Below are positions 1 through 12,000 of a stretch of 41,764 nt of DNA, piece by piece. This DNA is from Teratosphaeria epicoccoides (Eukaryota; Ascomycota; Dothideomycetes; Mycosphaerellales; Teratosphaeriaceae). Each line of letters opens with the position of its first letter. Positions within the stretch are counted from its first letter, which is position 1. A model generated the notes under the pieces. That model was not told where the DNA came from. It was given only the letters and a program-made list of their open reading frames with translations, and did not search any database. A program made the position numbers and the translations under genes. The stretch is from assembly GCA_021401465.1 (NCBI GenBank), contig JADDMT010000197.1:1-41764 (forward strand), read 5' to 3'.

Positions 1-267
1 CTTAGATCTGTAGGGTTAGTCTACAGATCTACAGACACGGATCTGTCAGGTCTGTCGACAGATCTAACAGAGCTGCTCTGTCGCTCTCTAGTATATAGGG
101 ATGGCTTTAGGACAGGCAGTTAGGAGCCTCGTGCTTAATCTCAATTCAATCCTCTCTTGCTTAGAGGAGAGTTAGTTACAAGGTTAACTGCCATTGTCGA
201 TATTCTTCACAGCTCCTAAGTCTAACCCCTAGTCACCTTCCTGCTATCGGCACCTACCCTTATGACA
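1..267 (-). repeat. LTR fragment, TGTCATAA family, cut by window start
   Basis: Read on the minus strand, this segment starts with TGTCATAAGG at 267 and is homologous, in inverted orientation, to the 490 bp LTR at 17603-18092 and the diverged LTR at 17113-17535. Its far end lies outside the window. At 5-30 it contains a 10 bp inverted repeat, AGATCTGTAG and CTACAGATCT, around a 7 nt loop, also found in the other copies. It may be a solo LTR inserted near the 3' end of element A, or the LTR of an element to the left. Family membership is seen directly; which element it belongs to is not resolved. Confidence 0.8.
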
Positions 268-3200
268 TTCGCATGCTTAGCGTCTAAGCTTTTCTTGGGT
301 CTCTCTGTAGTGTAGTTCCGCAGATCTAGCTAGACCTTGTCACTAACTTTATAAATTAGGGCGGGGTTTTAGTGTTTATTAGCGGACTCCTCCTATTCTT
401 ACGCGGAAGCCGCCATTGTTACTTAGCAGATTCCTGTTATGTCCCGAATCTTTCCTACAAACGCCCTTGCCCTCTTAGCTGCTTTTAACAGGCTAGGCCC
501 TACGGGGTCCTCGGTTAAAGGTACGGGGCCCTATGATTTGTAGCTATAGGTAGCGAAGAAGGGGCTCATGCTAATTCCCGAATGATACCTCCTGTTTAGC
601 GCTAGTTAAGCCACGGGGAGCCATCGTTTCCAGTCGGATTACTTATAGTTAATATAGTTCTAGAGGTACGCTTGCACCTCTTAGTTTAGGCGTTTAGGGC
701 CTCTGTCTGTTTATAGGTAGTACGCGGAGCTTATTTGCTAGGACATGCCTATTCCTTTACAGAAGGTCGTCTAGAAGGTGCTAGTCTAGTTAGTGCCCTA
801 GTCGCTCGTAATAGCCGTTAGCATTCTATGGTACCAGGCCTAGCAATCCATGAACTTCTCCGCGTATTCCTCTGCTTTTATGCTAGGCATTACCTGTAAA
901 ACCACGTACTTGCATAGGCGATCCTTAATAACCTATAGGTATCGACATCCCTCGGAATTAGGCAGGTCCGTCATGAAGTCCATTAAGATCTCCTAGAAGA
1001 ATCTGTCGGGAACTAGTAATAGCTTTAGTAGTCTGTGCTTATACTCTCTCTACACCTTGTTACGACCGTAGTAGTCGCAGTTCCTTAGGAACTGCTAGAC
1101 ATGTTTAGACAGTAACAGCTAGTAGAAGTCACGCCCTAGGATCATCGTCGTGGCGTCCCGTCCTAGGTGCCTATACACCGTAGCGTCATGCATGGACTAA
1201 ATGAGCTTTGTCCTAAGCATGTCGTCGCTTTCGTCCCTAGAGTCCGAGGTCTCGCCCCTAGGCTGACTGTCGTTTGCTCCTAGGACCCATAGTTTGTCGC
1301 GGTATCGCAGGAAGCCCCTCTTGTCGATCTTGTAGTCCCCTGCTTGTAGTTTCAGCCTCGCTCTAGCTAGTAGCGCCTAGGAGCCGCCCTTTACTGCTTT
1401 TAACACTGTCGAGTACAGCTTGTCTTTCTCTACTATGGCTGCCTATAAGTCATTAAGGGTGCCGTCCTAGAACGGCCTAATAGGCTCCTAGTTAGAGGTT
1501 GCGGAGTTAGCGAGTTGCTGTTCGTTCTCTACTACGGTAGTAGGTAGTAGGCCGGTTAAGGTAATCGGTATGACGTCTCTGCTCTCATCCATGGGGTCTG
1601 GCTAACTCTTCACGACTTCTAGGTCTAAAAACCTCTTAAACCGTGATTCCTTATCTTCTGCCCCTAGCGTGTCCTGTTCTCGTCTTAACAATGCGTCCGG
1701 GACTACTCCTTTAGCGCCTAGGCGATATACCAAGGAGAACTAGAATTACGCGAGGGTCTCATACTACTGTATCTGCCGCTCGGACAGCTGTCGCTTGACT
1801 ATGAAGTACTCCAGGTTTTTGTGGTCCGTGAGAATAGTGAAGGGCCTACACGACTTTAGCTCGGGGCCCTAGAACTTGAGGCTAGATATCACGGCTAGCA
1901 TCTCCTTGTCGTAGATGTCGTAATTAATCTCCGCCTTATTGAGTTTCTGCGAGAAGAAGCCTACTAGTCTCCGGACTCTGTTGCTTTCTTGCAGGAGAGC
2001 TGCCTCTAACGTAAACCCGCTGTAGTTAGTCTCTAAAAAGGTCGGCAGCTCCGGGTTCTATTAAGAAAGGACTAGCGCTGAACAGAACTTCGCTTTTAGC
2101 GTTCTAAACGCGGACTCCTCAAGTTCCCCCTAGGAGAATAGTCTGCCCTTCCCTGTAAGCGCTGTTAAGGGCCTAGCTGTCTTCGAGTAGTTCGGGATGA
2201 ACATCCTGTAGTAGTTAGCGAAGCTAAGGAATCTACAGACTTCCTTTTGTGTTTTTAGCCGCTCCTAGTTACGCATAGCCTCTACCTTTTCTAGCTCGGT
2301 CCCCACGCCTTTTCTGTTAGCATAGATCATGAACCCTAGGTACTTGATATCCTTTTTGGCAAACTCGCTCTTCCTAGGGTCAAGGTAGAGCCCCCTGTCC
2401 TAGAGCTTCTAGAGTACTCGCGTTACTTTAGCGAAATAGTCTTCTCGCGAACTGCCGCTATATATGATAATGTCGTCTATGTACGCGGAGGCGCAGTCGT
2501 CTAATTCCTCGCGTAGCAGTGTGTTAATATATCGTTAGAACGTTGCCAGAGCCCTAGATAAACTAAACGGACATACTAGCCATTTAAATGAACCGAACCT
2601 TATGCGAAAGGCTGTCTTGTACTCATAGCCTTTCGCCATACGGATTTGGTAGAAGGCTAACACTACGTCTACCTTAGTGAGCTACTAGGCGCCCGTGAGG
2701 TTCCTTAAGGTCTCTGGTATTAACAGGAGGGGGTACCTATCTTACTTTGTGATTACGTTAAGGGCGCGGTAATCGTAGCAGAACCAGAGCCCTCCTCCTA
2801 GCTTCTAGACAAAAAGCACAGGAGCCGCAGCCTCTAAGTTAGTAGGCCGAATGAATCCCTTCCCTAACAGTTCGTCTAAGGACTTCCTTAAAACAAGTAG
2901 TTCCTCCTTCGACATGCCGTACAGGGGTCCCTACAGTAGAGCTAGTTAGGATCTGTCTAGTCCTTCACGGAGTTCGATGCAGTAGTTAATGCTAGGGCGG
3001 TGTGGCGCTAATTTTTCCGCTTCTCGGCAGCAGAATAGCGGAGCCATGTGCTAAAGCTCCGGAGGTAGCGCCTCTCTTAACTCGCCTAGCGTCAGATATT
3101 CCTTTGCCTTTAAGGCCTCCGCGACATCTGCTGTCATGGTCGCGCATACCCGGGTAAAGTTCCTGCGGTCCTTGTATTCTTAGTAGTTCTGTCCTTCGTC

Positions 3201-5152
3201 TATCTACTGTCCCGCTCTCCTATGCTAATACCGACGCCTTTCTGGCGCGGTCCGCACTTTATTGTGAGCCTTCTAGGGGTTCCCTAGTATTAGGGGGAAG
3301 GCTAGATCCTTTACTACGTATGCGTACACTAGTTGCTAGAACCCCTCGATTTCTATCTAGAAGGCGACCGTCAGATATTCCTTTGCCTTTAAGGCCTCCG
3401 CGACATCCGCCATCGCGGTCGCGCATACCCAGGTAAAGTTCCTGCGGTCCTCGTATTCTCGGTAGTTCTGTCCTTCGTCTATCTACTGTCCCGCTCTTCC
3501 ATGCTAATACCGACGCCTTTCTGGCGCGGTCCGCACTTTATTGTGAGCCTTCTAGGGGTTCCCTAGTATTAGGGGGAAGGCTAGATCCTACTACGTATGC
3601 GTACACTAGTTGCTAGAACCCCTCGATTTCCATCTGGAAGGCGACTACTCCTTCTACCGCGGAGTCTCGCATCGACGCTGTTACGCCCCTCGCTATGCGC
3701 GACTCTTTGCTTATTAAGCTCAAGCTAAGACCTTTTACTAGGTCTCCGTTAATTGCAGCGTAGTATTAGCACCCCTTATCGATGAGAGCTAATGTCCTGG
3801 TATTATTTGCTAGGACTACATCAGTATAAATCAGGTTCCCGTCCATGGATCCCTTAACTCTCTCCTATCCTTCTACTAATGTCTCCGTTACTCCTGTTCC
3901 TAACTCTAAGTAGGAGTCAATCTTTTCCCGAGTTTTTCCTCCTGGGTTCCTCTGCTATTCTATTGTCCTCTAGCAATAGCGACACTCTAGTTATGTTGAT
4001 CTAGGCTAGGGGTGTAGCCGAGGCATAGGGACACCCCTTGACTTAGTGTCTAGACGCTCCGCAATAGTAGCACAGGTTATTCTCCTAGCGTTTCTCTCTC
4101 TCTGTAGCGTCTACCTATTTAGCGCGTTGTTTTCCCCTGTTGTTTTGTCAGGGTCCTTTGCTGTCATATCGGTCTCCTGCGGTACGAGTCGGTGCCATGA
4201 CTATATCCCTATCCGCGTCTATTCGGGATCCGACCCTAGGGTTAGGCATCTGCATAGCAGCCGTAGGAATACCTTCAGAGTCCTTGTTCTTTTCCCTTAA
4301 CTACCTCCTATAGGCCGCCTTGAACTAGTCGGTTGCCTTGGAGTTTGTCATGACTCTTTCGACCTCCTCTGCAAACGCGTAGTAGTCTCCCTTATCTCTT
4401 ACGTTTGCTATGTACATCCTAGCGGGATTCGAGAAGGAATTCTTAAGGTATCCGATCTTCGCGTTATCTGTCTACTAGTCCCCTCCTGCTAACAGCAGGA
4501 GTTTGTCGAATTCTAGCTAGTGCTCATGCTATAGCTAGCCTGCTACGTGTCAGAGGTTCGTGAGCTGTTCTATAGCTTTCGCTATCTTATTACTGTCTAC
4601 GAACATGGCCTTAAGTTACGTGAGGAAAGCTTCGGGGTCCTTCGCCCTGTCCGGGCCTCCTTTCTCCCAGAAATAGCGCATCCGGGCGCGCTAGCAAGCA
4701 GGGAGGGTGTCGTAGATTATGTTCTAGTAATAATCTACGCCTATCGGGGGTTTTATCACAGAGCGCGCCCTAAGCAAACTCCTAATACAGAGCAGGTAAT
4801 CCCTAAATGACTCGGCTCTTCTGTCCCACGTTAGTAGCCTCTACTCTCGGGGTCCTGTCAGTTCTATGCTAGAGTTCGCACGCGTTGCTACGGCTAGCGC
4901 GTCCGCGAGAGCCTTTAGCAGCTCCTCTGACAGGGCGCCTAGGTTTTGTCGCTATCAGGACTCCGATTCATTTAGCGCGGCCCGCGTGGCTGTTAGCTCG
5001 GCCATAATTTGCTGTTGCTAGGTATGCATTCCCTTAACAACACAGCGCATTTCTGCTAACGCTTCCTCGTTCGTGGATCCTTTGGACACTAGGGTTAATT
5101 AGCTAGGAGACGGCCTTTCCATGGTGAAATCGATCGTACTTAATGTCACGGG
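268..5152 (-). mobile_element. Element A: RIP-mutated Ty3/gypsy retrotransposon interior (gag-pol remnant)
   Basis: This is a degenerate minus-strand gag-pol with many in-frame stops. A gag-like start ATG lies near 5120, directly after the LTR-like repeat at 5153-5310. A CCHC zinc knuckle (CYYCGASRH....C) is at 4033-4071. The reverse transcriptase catalytic motif YIDD is at 2472-2483. An integrase core is visible at about 1000-650, with DFMTDLP, then SD-GTN and a downstream SSAYYxxTDGxxE-like segment. The order gag, RT, integrase is that of Ty3/gypsy (Metaviridae-type) elements. Stops are mostly TAG, at places where Trp or Gln is expected, as RIP would give. The 3' LTR was not identified; an unrelated LTR fragment occupies 1-267. 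Plus-strand open stretches at 4046-4300 and 4547-4810 are shadows of this region. Confidence 0.85.
3090..3645 (-). repeat. Tandem duplication of about 279 bp inside element A
   Basis: Two head-to-tail copies, 3090-3368 (279 bp) and 3369-3645 (277 bp), both begin CGTCAGATATTCC and end AAGGCGAC. They differ by a 2 bp indel and by a handful of substitutions, mostly C/T and G/A. The left copy carries more T and A at the variable sites. The duplication lies between the gag zinc knuckle and the RT motif, so it falls in the protease/early pol region. Confidence 0.9.
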
Positions 5153-5310
5153 TAAACGACATATACATAGGGGTTCATATAGTATTTAACAAGTACGATG
5201 GAGAGAGAGGGACTATCTGCTAGCTGTCCGGTCTTTTATAGCCAGCCTCGTCAGGGGTCGCGTCGCATAGGCCCTAGCCTGTGCCAAGACTTAGGGCCTC
5301 GCCCTTCACA
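5153..5310 (-). repeat. 158 bp LTR-like repeat at the 5' side of element A
   Basis: On the minus strand it starts TGTGAAGGGC at 5310 and ends GTCGTTTA at 5153. It carries a TATA-like CTATAAAAGA. A second copy in the same orientation is at 39986-40143, with only scattered C/T and G/A differences. Its position directly upstream of the element A gag start supports a 5' LTR. A terminal TA in place of CA fits RIP. No matching copy was found at the 3' end of element A in this window. On the right, at 5311, the sequence changes abruptly to the RNase H region of element B. Confidence 0.7.
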
Positions 5311-8300
5311 CCTTCTAAGTAGACTCGCTAAGCCTTATAGGCGTCTACTATAGCTAGAAGCTCTTTATCGTAGACGTCGTAGCGGAGCTTAGGTCTAGAC
5401 AGCTTCCTCAAGTAGTAGGCGACTAGCTGTAGTTATCTACTCGGTCCTAGTTAACTTAAGCATGCTCTAAGTACTATGTTAGAGACATCGGTCTTAACCG
5501 TAATAGGCTTATTAGGGTCAAATACAAGCAAGATTAGCTAATCTGTGAATTGTTGCTTAAGTTCCTTAAAGGCATTCCGTTAGGCGTCGTCCTAAACGAA
5601 TAGTGTATCCTTTGTAGTAAGGGTCGTAAGTAGTGCCGTAATCCTCAAGTAGTTCGCAATAAACCTTCGGTAGAAGTTAGCGAACCTAAGGAAGGACTAT
5701 ACTTCCTTGACATTAGTTAGCGTAGGCTACTCCTTCATGACTTTAACCTTCTTAGTGTCTATCTTGATTCTGTCCTAGGCTACTACGTAGCCAAGGAATT
5801 AGACTTCTTGCTTATGAAACTTGCTCTTCTAAGGCTTGACCTTTAGCCTGTAGTCATAGAGTTTCTGAAGTACCTTATATACGTGAGTCCTATGTTCTTC
5901 GATCGTTCGTGAGTAGACAAGGATATCATCTAAGTATACAACTACGAAGACGTCAAGGTACTCTTGTAGCACATTGTTAATAAATGCCTGCTATGTAGCT
6001 AGGGCGTTCGTCAACCTAAATAGCATGACTATATACTCGTAGTATCCGAACCTAGTTCGGAATGTAGTCTTCTATTCTTCGCCTTCCTTAATCTAAATTC
6101 GAATGTACCCTCCTAGTATGTCGAACTTCGAGAACTATACTACTTACTTATAGGCAATCCTGTAATTCGGAAAGCAAAGGAAGCGGATAACTGTTCTTTA
6201 TCATGATGATGTTTAATCTATAATAGTCGACATAGAGTCGCTAGTCGTCTTCTCCCTTAGGGACGAACAGGATTAGGTACCCTGCTAGTAACTATGATTC
6301 GCGAATGAAGCCTTTCTAGAGGTTGTCTTCAAGGTATTTCCAGAGAATTTCTAGTTTAGCCGCTAACAATAAGTAAACTAGTTGCTTTGTCAGCATCCTG
6401 CCTAGAAGCAAGGGTATCTCGTAGTCCTACTCCTAGTGTTCTAGCAGAGCCTCTTAGTCGGGTTCTTCCTTAAAAAGAGTAGCAAACTCTTTATACTTGT
6501 TAGGAACTATAAACTCGACCTTAACTTCAGACTATGTTGCTTTGACCTATAGGACGTGTACTTCCTGTTCTAGATCCTTGATAGTAGCGACTATCTCATT
6601 TAAAGTCATAGCACATATTTTGATCTTACCTAGTACGTCATGCACTATAGGTAGAGGTATCGATTTTAAGAGTTCTAGGAACTAGATCCTCTCGTTCTTC
6701 TAGTCGAGGTAGGGGTTAGCGTTCCTTAGCCATAGTAACCCTAGCACTACATCCGAGCCAGGCGACTCCGTGATGTCGAACTAGATCATCTCTTAGTAGT
6801 GTCCTATCCGCAGAGGTACTGTCTTAGTCTCCTTGTCAACTATTCCTTAGTTGTACGTGACTAGCTTCCTGTTAATTACTTGTAGCGAGAAAGCATTTGT
6901 CTTTGCCTGTAGCTATATCCTAGCTATCCTGGCGAACTTAGGCGTCATGAAGATTCTAGTACATCCTGAATCTATTAAGGCCCGGGCTAGTGTCTCGTTA
7001 ATGTGCACCTACACTCTAAGGTTGTCTGCGTATCTAACACTAATCGCGGCATATCGTTACAGCTATATTTAGTCTGTCTGTAGGTCTAATTCTAGCAGAC
7101 CTAGTCGTTTCCTAAATGGCTGTCTTTGCGGACTAATTTAGGGATCATGTAGTCTCGGCTTATTCTTCTTCGAGCATTACTACAAATCGGGCTAAGAGGT
7201 AGTACTCGCTCTTGGCCTCGTTGTTCCTGCGCGTTTCTTGCGTACTATATTTTCAAACTGTTAACTTAGAGTCGTAACGTTCGTGGAACCTAAATACCTT
7301 CGTAGGTAAAGTAGCCTCCTTAGGGCGTAAACTCTACTCTAAACAGTACAATTTCTTAGACAATCTTCTAATGCGAGTAAGGATGAGCTATAACTAGTAG
7401 TCTCCTTAGGTGTCGTCGCATGCTGTTAGCTAGTTCGTCATATTAAAGCTAGTTGACATGTTGTACTCTATTAATCTATAGGCAAGCCTAAACCTAATGG
7501 TTCTAAATGAGTCGGATGATATCAAGTCTAATGTCATGCAGCAGCATGGCCTATCTCTCTGTGTTCTTGTCTTCCTTAGAATCAGGAATGACAGCTTCGA
7601 CGAGCTCATAGTTGTCGTTAGAACTTTCTCCTTCTATTAGCTCCTATTATCTTAGGACTATTACATTAGAAGGTGTACCCCTTAGCGCACAGATAGACTG
7701 TGCCTTGTTACGGCTAGGGTACTATCCGGAACTATCTTTGTCACTTATGTGAATCTGACAATCGTCGTCATAGCACATAGTCTAAGTAAGTAAGCCATAG
7801 TCTAGTACTTGAGTAGTAGCAGCTGTCTGCTTAGGTACTAATGTTATCGCGCGAACCTGTTCTGTCTGTTATAGCTTATGACACTATTTCTTAACAGAAC
7901 ATTCACGAGCAAAGTGTCCTTTCTTTCTACAGTTATAGCACTCGAGGTTATTCTTGTCGAATAGCTTCTTTAGACTATTCTAGGTAGGAGAGCCCTTCTG
8001 TAGCTTTCCTTAGGGCTCGTTCTTTAGACGTTCCTTAGTCGCATCTAACTCTATTAGTTAGAGACTATAGTAATCGCTTTGCTACTTTTAGTGCTAATCG
8101 TTAGACCTTGTAGTTAGCCTGTACTAGCCTGCGATTTCTATGTTATCATTCTTGCTGCTATTCCTAGCTACGATTATTAATCCTAATCGCGGGACCGCTT
8201 ATTTCCTTGAATGTCGTTAGTTAATCTCCTTAGGCAATTTTGTCTTTAACTGTCTCCTTTAGTCCCTAATAGAACTAAGCGGCTAAAGCGTTATCATTCT

Positions 8301-8609
8301 AGTCGACTTAAGCAGAGAGGGTCTAAAAATCTACATAGTACTTAATAGCAGAACCCTTCTGCTAGATTCCTAGGAGAGCTCTCTTAGCTTCTTGTTATTT
8401 GTTGCTAAGCCTAAAGGCTTTACGTAATACCTTAAACAAAGACTTGTCTAAGTTAAGAATCTCCCTAGTTGTCGTCTTCCTAGCTTTGACGCTCCTGATG
8501 TAGTCTAGATAATCTGATAGATAAGGCTAGATAAACTCGAACGCTAGTCCCTTCAGGTAAGAGACAATGTACATTATTCGCTTATAATGTGTTGTAAACT
8601 ATTCTGTAT
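5311..8609 (-). mobile_element. Element B (main part): RIP-mutated Ty3/gypsy gag-pol, 3' part missing
   Basis: This is a minus-strand gag-pol remnant different in sequence from element A. Visible in order from 8609 downwards are gag (motif YLKGLAFEF near 8560), a perfect CCHC knuckle CYNCRKKGHFAREC at 7899-7940, a retroviral-type aspartic protease DSG-T motif near 6975, the reverse transcriptase YLDD motif at 5925-5936, and an RNase H segment ending at about 5311. The integrase and 3' LTR are absent and abut the LTR-like repeat of element A, as if A had inserted into B or recombined with it. The gag N-terminus is displaced to 16790-17061 by the insertion of element C. Confidence 0.88.
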
Positions 8610-8614
8610 CTACG

Positions 8615-8974
8615 TGATACGGTTGATACTAGGGGGCCATTAGAGCCGCATGGGTTCTAATGCCCGCCCTTGGCATGCAGTGACCCTGCCACACATGGCA
8701 AGGGGGTCCTTCGTACATACGTTAGCTTGTATGTCGTCCGAGTAGGATCAGTTGTCGACGTAGGACGCTCCTACGTCGCTCTTCCTACGGTACCCCTACG
8801 GGGCTAGGCTCGGACATGCTTTCCCTAATTAAGGAGTGTCGGGGGTTATAAGCACCCTTAGCGCTACCTCTGCGATAAGCAGAAAGCAGCGCTGTCTTGT
8901 ACCTACTAAAAGGTCGGATTACTCTGTCACACTACGAGATATTTTCATATTATATAGCATATACATCTATATTA
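8615..8974 (+). repeat. 5' LTR of element C (360 bp)
   Basis: It starts TGATACGGTTGATACT and ends CATCTATATTA, where the expected terminal CA has become TA. It aligns over its full length to the 3' LTR at 16425-16784. It is less mutated than the 3' LTR: several CCA, TGG and CpG sites are still intact here. A TATA-like GGTTATAAGC lies near 8846. No convincing tRNA primer-binding site was recognised after position 8974. Confidence 0.92.
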
Positions 8975-9023
8975 GTTCTGCTTTCTCCCCCCTGCTTTGC
9001 ATTCTAGCAGAGAATACTACGAT

Positions 9024-12000
9024 ATGTCTAGAGTACTACGAACTCGCAACTAACGCGTAGCAAGCGCCGTCCTAAGCGCCCGCGACGGCGAAGCTAGCCT
9101 AAGTAACTAGCCTGCAGAAGTACCCGCTGCAAGCGACACTACATCAAGCGACGGTTCCGCTAGAGGCTAATTACGCGGCGGACAAGGCAATAGACCCCCT
9201 ACATAGGGACCGCAGCTAACCCCGACTATCGACCTAGCCCTCGTAGCCATGATTGTCGATTAGGTCGCGAACCGCCTTGCGAACTAGAGCTAGAGCCGCA
9301 CCGCTTCTAGTAGCGACAACGGCGAGGACGACGAAGACGTCGCCATAAGCGGTACTAATGAACTAGCAGACGAAGAAATCTAGCGAGATTTCACGCTAGG
9401 GACCCGCGAAGACAACCTACTAGGAGGCGTAGACTCTCCGCGTGTGCCCGCGAACCTAGTGCCTAAATTCGGGGCCATAGTAGGCTAACTAGGAGGTAGT
9501 CGTAACGCACGCAACCCGAAGCCGTTTAAGGGAGACACCTTAAAGGAGGCTCGAACTTTCTTGCAGGTGTGTAAGGCAGTTTTCATGCTTAACCTACGCG
9601 GATATTCCATGGAGGGCGAACAAGTCGCCTTTAGTGTGATGTAGCTCGAAGAGGATAAGGAACCTCGTAACAATTAGCATGAGCGGTATGACCTTATGCG
9701 GGTCTATGACAGAACGTATATGTAGGCGGACTTTCGCTAGTTCTATGTCGACTAGGTCGAGGATCCGGGGAATTGCGCCCTTACTATGTCTGTCGAGTAC
9801 GAGAAGGCTAAGCAGGGGAAGGGACAAATAACCTCTAGCTTCGCTACCTACCTCGCCACACTTAAGGGACAGATGCTACCCTATACTAAGACGCAACGCA
9901 TACGGCACTTGCTCGTCAAACTTAATGACAATCTTCAGAACATAATCATGACTTTTCATGAACTTCTGACAACTCGGCAAGACCTTGTGTCCCTTGCGAC
10001 ACGTATGGAAATCACCTTGAAGCGAAATGGAAAATCAGGCAGTAAGGATAACAAGCGTCTAAGTCCCGAGGACCTACTAAAGGGCCGCTATTACAAGCGC
10101 CCTAGGGGTCACGTCTAACGCGGTAGTTCATTCTGGAGGAGCAAGCCCTCCGAGCTAAAAGATAGTAGCGAGAAGCCTCTAAGTAGCTACTACATCTGTG
10201 GAGCGAGGGACTACTAGGCGGCTTGCTGTCCTAAACGAAGTGATAGGAAGAAGGTAAGCAAGGTGTCCGAAACCTCCCTAGAGGGGAGGCGAAAGAAGGA
10301 CAAGCCCGAGACAACCGAATAGCTACCGTAGGTATCTAAGCTGTCTGTTACTAATAGTGTAGACTCATAGCCTGCCTAGCGCCTATCCGGTACGGTCCGA
10401 GTTAATGGCTCGCTTAAGCTAGTAGACTGTATGTTAGATGACCTTGCGGAGGTTAACGTGATACCCTAGAGGGTAATCGTACGGCTCGGTTTGAAGCTAA
10501 TCCTAGGAGCCCTGCTACCTACCATGAAGTCCTTTCAGGGCGAAGGCGTAGCGGCTCGAGGCGCGTATAACGTGCGCCTCTAACTCGCGGACTCCTTAGG
10601 AGAAGTGCGCGAGACTAACGAAGTCTTCTACGCTAAAGACGTTCCTAATAAGGAGCTCCTACTCGGCCGCCCTTAGCGCTACAAGCAGGGAGTCGTTGTT
10701 GATAGAGCTACTAACAACTAGTTCTATAGCTCTATAGGCGAAGTTCCTGCGGTGCGGATACGTGACGCACACAGCTTCTACAAGGACATGAAGAAGGTCT
10801 AATGCGTGTATGCGGTCTGCATACAGAATGTCAAGGAAGACGTTACCCTTCTGCCTGAGTTAGAGGAATACGCCGATATTTTTGACGCAGAGGCTGCGGC
10901 CTATGCCTAGGCCCTAGACGCGGAACATGCGATTAACCTTAAGGAGGGTTACAATCCTCCGTATTAACCTCTGTACCCTATGTCGGAATCGTAGCTCGAA
11001 ACACTTCGAGACTACCTCTACAAGGCGCAAAGGAACGCGTGGATCCGACGAAGCGACAGCGAGGCTAGAGCGTTAGTTATGTTCGTCCTGAAGAAGGATA
11101 ACACGCTCCGCCTATGCGTTAACTATAGGGGCCTTAACGCGGTAACCTAGAAGAACCGCTGCCCCCTACTACTTATTAGCGAGACGCTTGACTGCCTTAG
11201 TCACGCCGCTATCTTCTTGTCTATCGACTTGAAGGACGCCTACTACTAGATACTAATCTGAAAGGGCAACAAGTAGTAGACTACATTCTAAACGCGGTAT
11301 AGACACTTTAAGTATATAGTAATGCCGTTTAGTTTGACTAATGCACTAGCGACGTTCTAAGCGTATATTAACAGGGCCCTAGCCGGCCTCGTTAACACCT
11401 GCTACGTAGTATATTTAGACGATATACTAGTCTACTCCGACTCGAAGGAGGAGCATATTCGGCATCTAAGGATAGTACTCGAACGGCTCTACAAGTTCGC
11501 TCTATACGCGAACCTAAAGAAGTGCTTATTCCTAATAGATAGGATTAAGTTTCTCGGATACATCGTCTCTATAGAAGGAGTCATCATAGATGACTAAAGG
11601 GTGTCCGCAATCGCGGAGTAGCTATAGCTAACTACTCTCCGAGAAGTGCAGGTGTTCCTAGGATTTACTAACTTCTATCGCAGATTCATACGATCCTACT
11701 CGAAGATCGTGGCTCCCCTTACGGCCCCCGCAAAGGGCGCGGTTCAAGGAAAAAAGCTAGGGAAAGTGCCTTAGGAGGAGGCTTAGAGCAAGGCTTTCTC
11801 TAAACTTAAAGCAGCTTTCTAAACTGCGCCTATACTTCGGCACTTTGACCTCGCTACGAAGATCCGAATAGAGACCGATGCTTCAAAATTCGTAATAGCC
11901 GTAATTATATCGTAGCTCTAGTCGCACGAAGGCAGTACGCGATAGTACCTGATTGCCTTCTAGTCGCGGAAGATGTAGGGCGCTAAGCTTAACTACGAGA

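Noticed and set aside
4046..4810. Plus-strand open frames of 84 and 87 codons
   Set aside because: They overlap the minus-strand gag of element A, show no domains, and are explained as shadow frames of a mutated retroelement.
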